The notes below the pieces were generated by a model that was not told the origin of the DNA, made no database searches, and saw only the letters and a list, made by a program, of their open reading frames with translations. From Phytophthora colocasiae (taxonomy: Eukaryota > Oomycota > Peronosporomycetes > Peronosporales > Peronosporaceae), in contig JAGKQI010000013.1 in assembly GCA_018806915.1 (NCBI GenBank), positions 62,001-126,000 of the forward strand: a stretch of DNA of 64,000 bases, written 5' to 3'. A program made the position numbers and the translations under genes. The first letter of the stretch is position 1. Every line of letters starts with the position of its first letter. This document shows positions 63,460-64,000 of the stretch, in pieces.

Positions 63460-63927
63460 TTATTTAACTTGGTAAGCGTCGAGACTGTCGACGAGATGTA
63501 GACAAGCCTCGCTGGACGCGATCAAGCTGCTGGCGATGACCAGATGCTTGACCCCTTGCATCTTGGCTGTAAAGAAGAAGGCGTCAACACTAGGGAGCGG
63601 CTCACAGCACAACTGGTGAAACAAGGGGCGACCAAATGACAAGCTATCCAACCAGCGCCGCTCGTTGTATCCGGACTACCGATAACTCTGCACAAGTTTG
63701 GGAACTGGAAACGTGTCGACCTTGTCTTCGGCTTTGTGCTCTGTCGTCCGTGGTGCAATGAACGCGGCGATGTGGCCAAACCCTCGATAGAACTGAATGA
63801 AGTCGCGATACAATGCGAACTGCTGAAGTGCTAAGGAGAAATAGAGCTGCGTGCTCGCTCTCTGAAGATCCTGCTTACTGAAGTAAACAGGAAGCACTTG
63901 GATCCCTAGTTGTGATGCGAGTGACAG
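63460..63927 (-). pseudogene. Partial unrecognised gene at the right edge
   Basis: Protein-like text on minus begins after an AG at about 63928 (possible intron acceptor): LGIQVLPVYFSKQDLQRAST and on to KVDTFPVPKLVQSYR, stop near 63676. It resumes in another frame with FHQLCCEPLPSVDAFFFTAK to LHLVDSLDAYQVK, stop at 63460. The two blocks may be one protein with a frameshift. The 5' part is missed or lies beyond the window. I do not recognise the family. Confidence 0.35.
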
Positions 63928-64000
63928 CTACCAATGTTACGGAGCTCGAGGTACCAAAAAATCATATGTGTCGACCAAAATAAAAATAATAAACACAAAA

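Overview
The window looks like a repeat-rich, gene-poor segment of an oomycete nuclear genome, most likely Phytophthora or a close relative. The evidence is a Crinkler-type N-terminus with an LFLAK motif (59.5 kb), short introns (about 60-200 nt), a cluster of type II membrane GT71/MNN1-like glycosyltransferases, a pectin-acetylesterase-like secreted enzyme gene, and a typical oomycete set of transposons (Ty3/gypsy, piggyBac, mariner, Harbinger, Crypton-like). No rRNA, tRNA or CRISPR was seen.

Layout. 1-11.9 kb: a minus-strand LTR retroelement with gag and protease but no visible polymerase. Its 5' part is a tandem LTR-gag-LTR-gag-LTR array, and its downstream part is a decayed coiled-coil ORF. 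12.7-15.1 kb: a plant-type (DD39D) mariner whose transposase is split by a 788-bp TTAA-flanked piggyBac-type MITE. 15.4-16.1 kb: a decayed Crypton-like ORF. 16.5-20.8 kb: a piggyBac-like element with an apparently intact 8-exon transposase. 20.9-32.1 kb: a second piggyBac-like element with perfect 14-bp ends and an intact 3-exon transposase. A complete 7.7-kb Ty3/gypsy chromovirus-type element sits inside its first intron. That gypsy element is packed from end to end with short perfect stem-loops and carries a long antisense ORF.

32.3-42.4 kb: an ankyrin-repeat gene, a pectin-acetylesterase-like gene split by a 1.25-kb insertion with a 17-bp target duplication, a stem-only glycosyltransferase relative, a full GT71-like gene and a membrane-anchored AAA/torsin-like protein. 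42.6-43.3 kb: a truncated GT paralogue. 45.6-47.5 kb: an IS630/Tc1-like element. 48.3-51.1 kb: a two-gene PIF/Harbinger element. 51.7-58.5 kb: three full GT71-like paralogues head to tail on the minus strand. 59.5 kb: a small Crinkler-like gene. 59.7-62.9 kb: a membrane-anchored subtilisin-like protease with two C-terminal zinc-finger-like modules. The right edge holds a partial minus-strand gene.

The host genes have a common theme of secretory-pathway and cell-surface functions (glycosylation, secreted hydrolases, effector). The left half is a nest of transposons, and the insertion order can be read from target-site duplications. All protein identities come from motif recognition alone; no database search was run.
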